Of a stretch of DNA of 64,000 bases, positions 61,285 through 64,000 are shown piece by piece. Position 1 is the first letter of the stretch; every line of letters begins with the position of its first letter. The stretch lies in NCBI GenBank assembly GCA_040508085.1, contig JBEVNO010000072.1, positions 1 through 64,000 on the forward strand, given 5' to 3'. The notes under the pieces were generated by a model. That model did not search any database, had not been told where the DNA came from, and was given only the letters and a program-made list of their open reading frames with translations. Both the position numbers and the translations under genes were made by a program. This DNA comes from ZC4RG30 sp040508085 (GTDB lineage Bacteria > Pseudomonadota > Gammaproteobacteria > Steroidobacterales > Steroidobacteraceae).

Positions 61285-62453
61285 CTGTAGGCGGCAGCCA
61301 GCGTCTTCACGGCAAACTCGGTGACGGCCGGATCCGCATCCGTGCTGGCATCGTTGTAGCCCTCGTAGGTATTGCCATCCACGCCCTGCGCCTGGATCAC
61401 CGTAATGTCGTGCCGTGTGGTCAGCGACACCCTGCGGTAACTGAGCCCGTAAAAGGCCTGTGGCGCGGGCATCAGCCGCGCCAGCTGGCCCTTGACCGGG
61501 ACGATGGATTCATCTCCCAGCAGCGCCCGCGCGCCGTAACCGGTGGCATTGACGAGTGTCTGCTGCGGCAGGCGCGCGAATTCCGCCGGGGTGCGGAAGT
61601 CATCAATGACCAGCCGGCCGCCCGCCATGCGGAAATCCTCCAGCAGCAGGCGCGAATAGCTGCCGATGCTGAAGGTCATGCGTGGCCGGCGCCGCACGTA
61701 CGGCGCGACGAAGGGTGTGTCCGAGGGGTTCAGGGTGGCTGCGGCGAAGCTGATCTCGGGCGTGAGCTCACGTGTCAGGCGCGCGAACTTCGGACGGCCG
61801 TCGTCGCGTGCTGGTGGCTCCTCTTCTCCACCCGGCGAAGGTGGCTTGTCCGACAGCGAGTACCCTTCGACAAAGCCGACCGGATCGCCCGCAAGCCCGA
61901 GCAGGCCGCTGAACATGCGCCAGGAGCTGCGCGCCATGCGTTGCCAGGTCTGCTTGAATTCAGGCGTGGCGCCGCTTTCCAGGCAGATGCGTGAATCCGG
62001 CGTCCAGCCTCCCGTGGCCCAGGAGGACCGGACCTCCGGTGGAGTCTCGCGCGCGTAGATAGTGACCTGGCTTGCGCCCATGCGCTGCAGTTGCAGCGCC
62101 GTGGTGAGACCGATGGCCCCACACCCGATCACGCCGATTTCGCGCGCGCCGGTGCGCAGTGCCAGTTCCGCCGCGATCTCCGCTGAACCCCACGACAGCG
62201 ACCAGCCGCTTCCGCCGTGGCCATAGTGATGCACCACATCCTGGCGGCCAATCTTCTCGATCTCCAGCCGCGGGCCGGCGGCACGGAACGGGCGGGTGCA
62301 TACAGTGATGCCAAGAATGCGGTCCATCGCAATCGGGATGGCGGTTATGGCATGCGCGGCGCGGTGCCGGGCAGCGCTGGCCATTGCCGGAAACACCCCC
62401 GCCGCAACCGCGGCGCCAGCGCCCTGCAGCAGATGCCTGCGGGATGCACGCAT
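61269..62453 (-). CDS. Tat-exported FAD oxidoreductase, circularly permuted DAAO-like (copy 2)
   Basis: 394 residues. Tat signal ASRRHLLQGAGAAVAAG at the N-terminus. The order of DAAO motifs is rotated: first VCTRPFRAAGPRLEIEK (RPxR at 54-57, as in Arg283 of D-amino-acid oxidase) and HHYGHGGSGWSLSWG (77-81), which normally end the enzyme; then IGVIGCGAIGLTTAL (GxGxxG at 110-115), WATGGWTPDS, and TLVNATGYGARALLGD with GQL, which normally begin and continue it. Probably a periplasmic amine or amino-acid oxidase or dehydrogenase. A GTG at 62456 is an alternative start. Copy 1 is immediately upstream, and the stop and start overlap as TGATG. Confidence 0.88.
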   Translation of the reverse strand: MRASRRHLLQGAGAAVAAGVFPAMASAARHRAAHAITAIPIAMDRILGITVCTRPFRAAGPRLEIEKIGRQDVVHHYGHGGSGWSLSWGSAEIAAELALRTGAREIGVIGCGAIGLTTALQLQRMGASQVTIYARETPPEVRSSWATGGWTPDSRICLESGATPEFKQTWQRMARSSWRMFSGLLGLAGDPVGFVEGYSLSDKPPSPGGEEEPPARDDGRPKFARLTRELTPEISFAAATLNPSDTPFVAPYVRRRPRMTFSIGSYSRLLLEDFRMAGGRLVIDDFRTPAEFARLPQQTLVNATGYGARALLGDESIVPVKGQLARLMPAPQAFYGLSYRRVSLTTRHDITVIQAQGVDGNTYEGYNDASTDADPAVTEFAVKTLAAAYRPGAA

Positions 62454-63616
62454 CACCTGAACGCACTCGCTATCACGCTGACGGCGTGCTGGGCCTCGGC
62501 CATGTCCGGCTCACGCGTGGGGATGTCGTAACCGAAGTAATCCCCGTCGCCATGCGCCTGCAGCACGAAACCATCCCGCCGCGGCGTCATCGCCACGTCC
62601 TTGTACTGGAGGCCGTAGCGGATGTCGGCCTGCGGAATCATGTGCGCCAGCTGGCCGCGCACCGGGATGACCGACTGGTCGCCCAGCAGCGCACGCGCGC
62701 CCATGCCGGTTGCGTTGACCAGGGTCTTGTGCGGCAACCGCGCGAAATCTGCGGGTGACCGGAACTCATCGATCACCACCCTGCCGCCTGCGGCACGGAA
62801 ATCCGCCATCAGCATGCGCGAATAGGCCGGCAGGTTGAACATCAGCGAGTAGCCCTTGCGGATGTAGCGCGGCGCAAACGAGGTCGCCGCCGGATCAACC
62901 GCCACCGAACGGGTGCCGATCTCGGGCACCAGTTCCCGGTCGAGCTCTGCAAAGGCAGGTCGGGGGTCGGTGCGCGGCCGGGGCGGCCCAGCCACTGGCG
63001 GGGTGTCACGCAGGCCATAGCCTTCATAGAACTCCACCGGCGTGCCGGGCAGGCCCAGCAGGCTGCCATACATCCGCCAGGAAGCGCGGGTCATGCTCTG
63101 CCATTGCGTCTTGAAGGCCGGAGCCAGCGCGTCGGCCAGGCCGATGCGTGAGCTCGGCGACCATACGCCCGTGGCGAAGTTGGACAGCACATTGGGCGGC
63201 AGGTCGCGGGCGTAGATGGTGACCTGTGCCCCGGCGCGCTGCAGCTGTACTGCCGAGGTGAGGCCGATGGCGCCGCAACCCACGACTCCGATGTCCTTTT
63301 CACCCGTGCCGAGCGCCAGCCGGGCCACCACTTCCCCGTTGCCCCAGGACAACGACCAGCCGCTGCCACCGTGGCCATAGCTGTGCACCACGTTCTGCAG
63401 GCCGATCTTTTCCAGTTCGGTGCGCGGGCCGGCAGCGCGGAAGGGCCGCGAACAGACGGTGATGCCGATGATGCGATCCACGCTCGCAAGATATGGCGGC
63501 AGCCTGGCTGAGGCGCCCCTCCCGCCCGCCATGCTCGCGCATCCGGGCAGCACGCCGGCAGCCAGCGTTGCACCGGCACCCAGCAACAAGCGCCGTCGCG
63601 CTATCAGATGGTTCAT
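62453..63616 (-). CDS. Tat-exported FAD oxidoreductase, circularly permuted DAAO-like (copy 1)
   Basis: 387 residues, plainly paralogous to copy 2. The signal has ARRRLLLGAG and a lipobox-like LPGC, so a Tat lipoprotein is possible. RPFR at 57-60, YGHGG at 80-84, then GCGAIG at 113-118, WSPSSRIG, and VNATGMGARALLGDQ. The same rotated DAAO order is seen as in copy 2. The ATG at 63616 has CGGAG 7 bases before it; 63631 is an alternative. The gene lies downstream of a TonB receptor gene, after a terminator. Confidence 0.88.
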   Translation of the reverse strand: MNHLIARRRLLLGAGATLAAGVLPGCASMAGGRGASARLPPYLASVDRIIGITVCSRPFRAAGPRTELEKIGLQNVVHSYGHGGSGWSLSWGNGEVVARLALGTGEKDIGVVGCGAIGLTSAVQLQRAGAQVTIYARDLPPNVLSNFATGVWSPSSRIGLADALAPAFKTQWQSMTRASWRMYGSLLGLPGTPVEFYEGYGLRDTPPVAGPPRPRTDPRPAFAELDRELVPEIGTRSVAVDPAATSFAPRYIRKGYSLMFNLPAYSRMLMADFRAAGGRVVIDEFRSPADFARLPHKTLVNATGMGARALLGDQSVIPVRGQLAHMIPQADIRYGLQYKDVAMTPRRDGFVLQAHGDGDYFGYDIPTREPDMAEAQHAVSVIASAFR

Positions 63617-63643
63617 TCGAATCTCCGTCATTGCCTGGCCTGC

Positions 63644-63674
63644 AAAAAAGGCGGCGACCTTGCGGCCGCCGCCT
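63644..63674 (-). terminator. Rho-independent terminator of the edge TonB receptor gene
   Basis: Stem AGGCGGCG (63649-63656) with CGCCGCCT (63667-63674), 10-base loop, followed on the minus strand by a T6 run (A6 at 63644-63649). It lies 25 bases after the receptor stop and before copy 1. Confidence 0.85.
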
Positions 63675-63698
63675 GATATGGCGCTCAAATGCCCGCAG

Positions 63699-64000
63699 TT
63701 ACCAGGTGTAGGCCGCCTTGGCGAACAGCTTGCGGCCGAAGAAGCCGATCGGGCTGCCGAGCAGGTAGTCACGCGAGCCGGCATTCGCATAGCGCTCGGT
63801 GTCGTAAGCGGCAATCGCGGGGGGCCGCTTGTCCGGGTACTTGTCGAACACGTTGTCGGCGCCGATGGTGAACTTCAGGCCGTCGAAAGCGGTGTAGCCC
63901 AGCTCCACGTTGGTGGTGGCCAGCACGCCGATTTCCGTCTTGTAGTAAGGCGTATCCGACGCGTTGGACGGCAAGCCGATGAACGTAGCGATATCAGCGA
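63699..64000 (-). CDS. TonB-dependent receptor, C-terminal end (cut by window edge)
   Basis: 100 codons open to the window edge. The last two barrel strands are typical of TonB receptors: FDGLKFTIGADNVFDKYPDKRPP and a final strand FGRKLFAKAAYTW ending in an aromatic residue. The plug and signal lie outside. Being directly upstream of the two exported DAAO-like genes, it may bring in their substrate or a related compound. Confidence 0.85.
   Translation of the reverse strand, partial: ADIATFIGLPSNASDTPYYKTEIGVLATTNVELGYTAFDGLKFTIGADNVFDKYPDKRPPAIAAYDTERYANAGSRDYLLGSPIGFFGRKLFAKAAYTW

Overview
The window is a dense, GC-rich chromosomal segment with 56 protein-coding genes (two cut by the window edges) and no rRNA, tRNA, CRISPR array, insertion sequence or prophage gene that I can see. 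The gene set (GreB, TtcA, LptF, Feo, an RND pump, OmpA, three TonB-dependent receptors, many lipoproteins and Tat substrates) points to a Gram-negative, aerobic gammaproteobacterium, perhaps near Steroidobacterales, Nevskiales or Xanthomonadales. That placement is inference from gene content. No gene-free stretch exceeds 300 bases; the longest are 40055-40323, 52804-53049, 55252-55481 and 36671-36847, described below. Coding is so tight that many genes overlap.

Layout. 1-2614: end of an M3 oligopeptidase, a REP-type palindrome, a small unknown gene, greB and a secreted M28 peptidase. 2752-8635: homospermidine synthase, GST, a two-domain sulfurtransferase, arginine decarboxylase and an exported methyltransferase-like lipoprotein; hss and speA together suggest arginine -> agmatine -> putrescine -> homospermidine. 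8639-11605: UvrD-like helicase, NUDIX hydrolase, a small basic protein. 11570-17726: a minus-strand run ttcA, a tyrosine-phosphatase/ADP-ribosylglycohydrolase fusion, an HEVGH metallopeptidase, an ATP-grasp ligase, a CpcT lipoprotein and lptF without lptG. 17836-23331: RND pump with adaptor, and a serine-hydrolase homologue that seems to have lost its catalytic residues. 23366-34404: a glycogen island (glgA; glgC, GH57, malQ, LEA14 lipoprotein; glgB; glgP) covering synthesis, branching, phosphorolysis and glucan rearrangement. 34428-40054: two lipoproteins, OmpA, an Oar-like TonB receptor. 40324-42676: feoA, feoB and a Cys-rich mini-protein behind a Fur-like site. 42750-54697: fbp, modBC without modA, CorC-like, MATE, SUI1/YciH, PCu(A)C, ABC-F, RibA, GNAT and a PLP enzyme. 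54724-64000: exported RidA, TonB receptor, LigB-type dioxygenase, a Tat-linked GMC dehydrogenase pair, and two Tat-exported FAD oxidoreductases beside a third TonB receptor.

The most unusual signal is in those two tandem FAD oxidoreductases (61269-63616). Their motif order is that of D-amino-acid oxidase cut and rejoined: the segment that normally ends the enzyme (RPxR, then YGHGG) comes before the Rossmann GxGxxG segment that normally begins it. Both copies therefore look like circular permutants of the DAAO fold sent to the cell envelope. Next in interest are the phosphatase-ADP-ribosylglycohydrolase fusion and its overlapping metallopeptidase and ATP-grasp neighbours.
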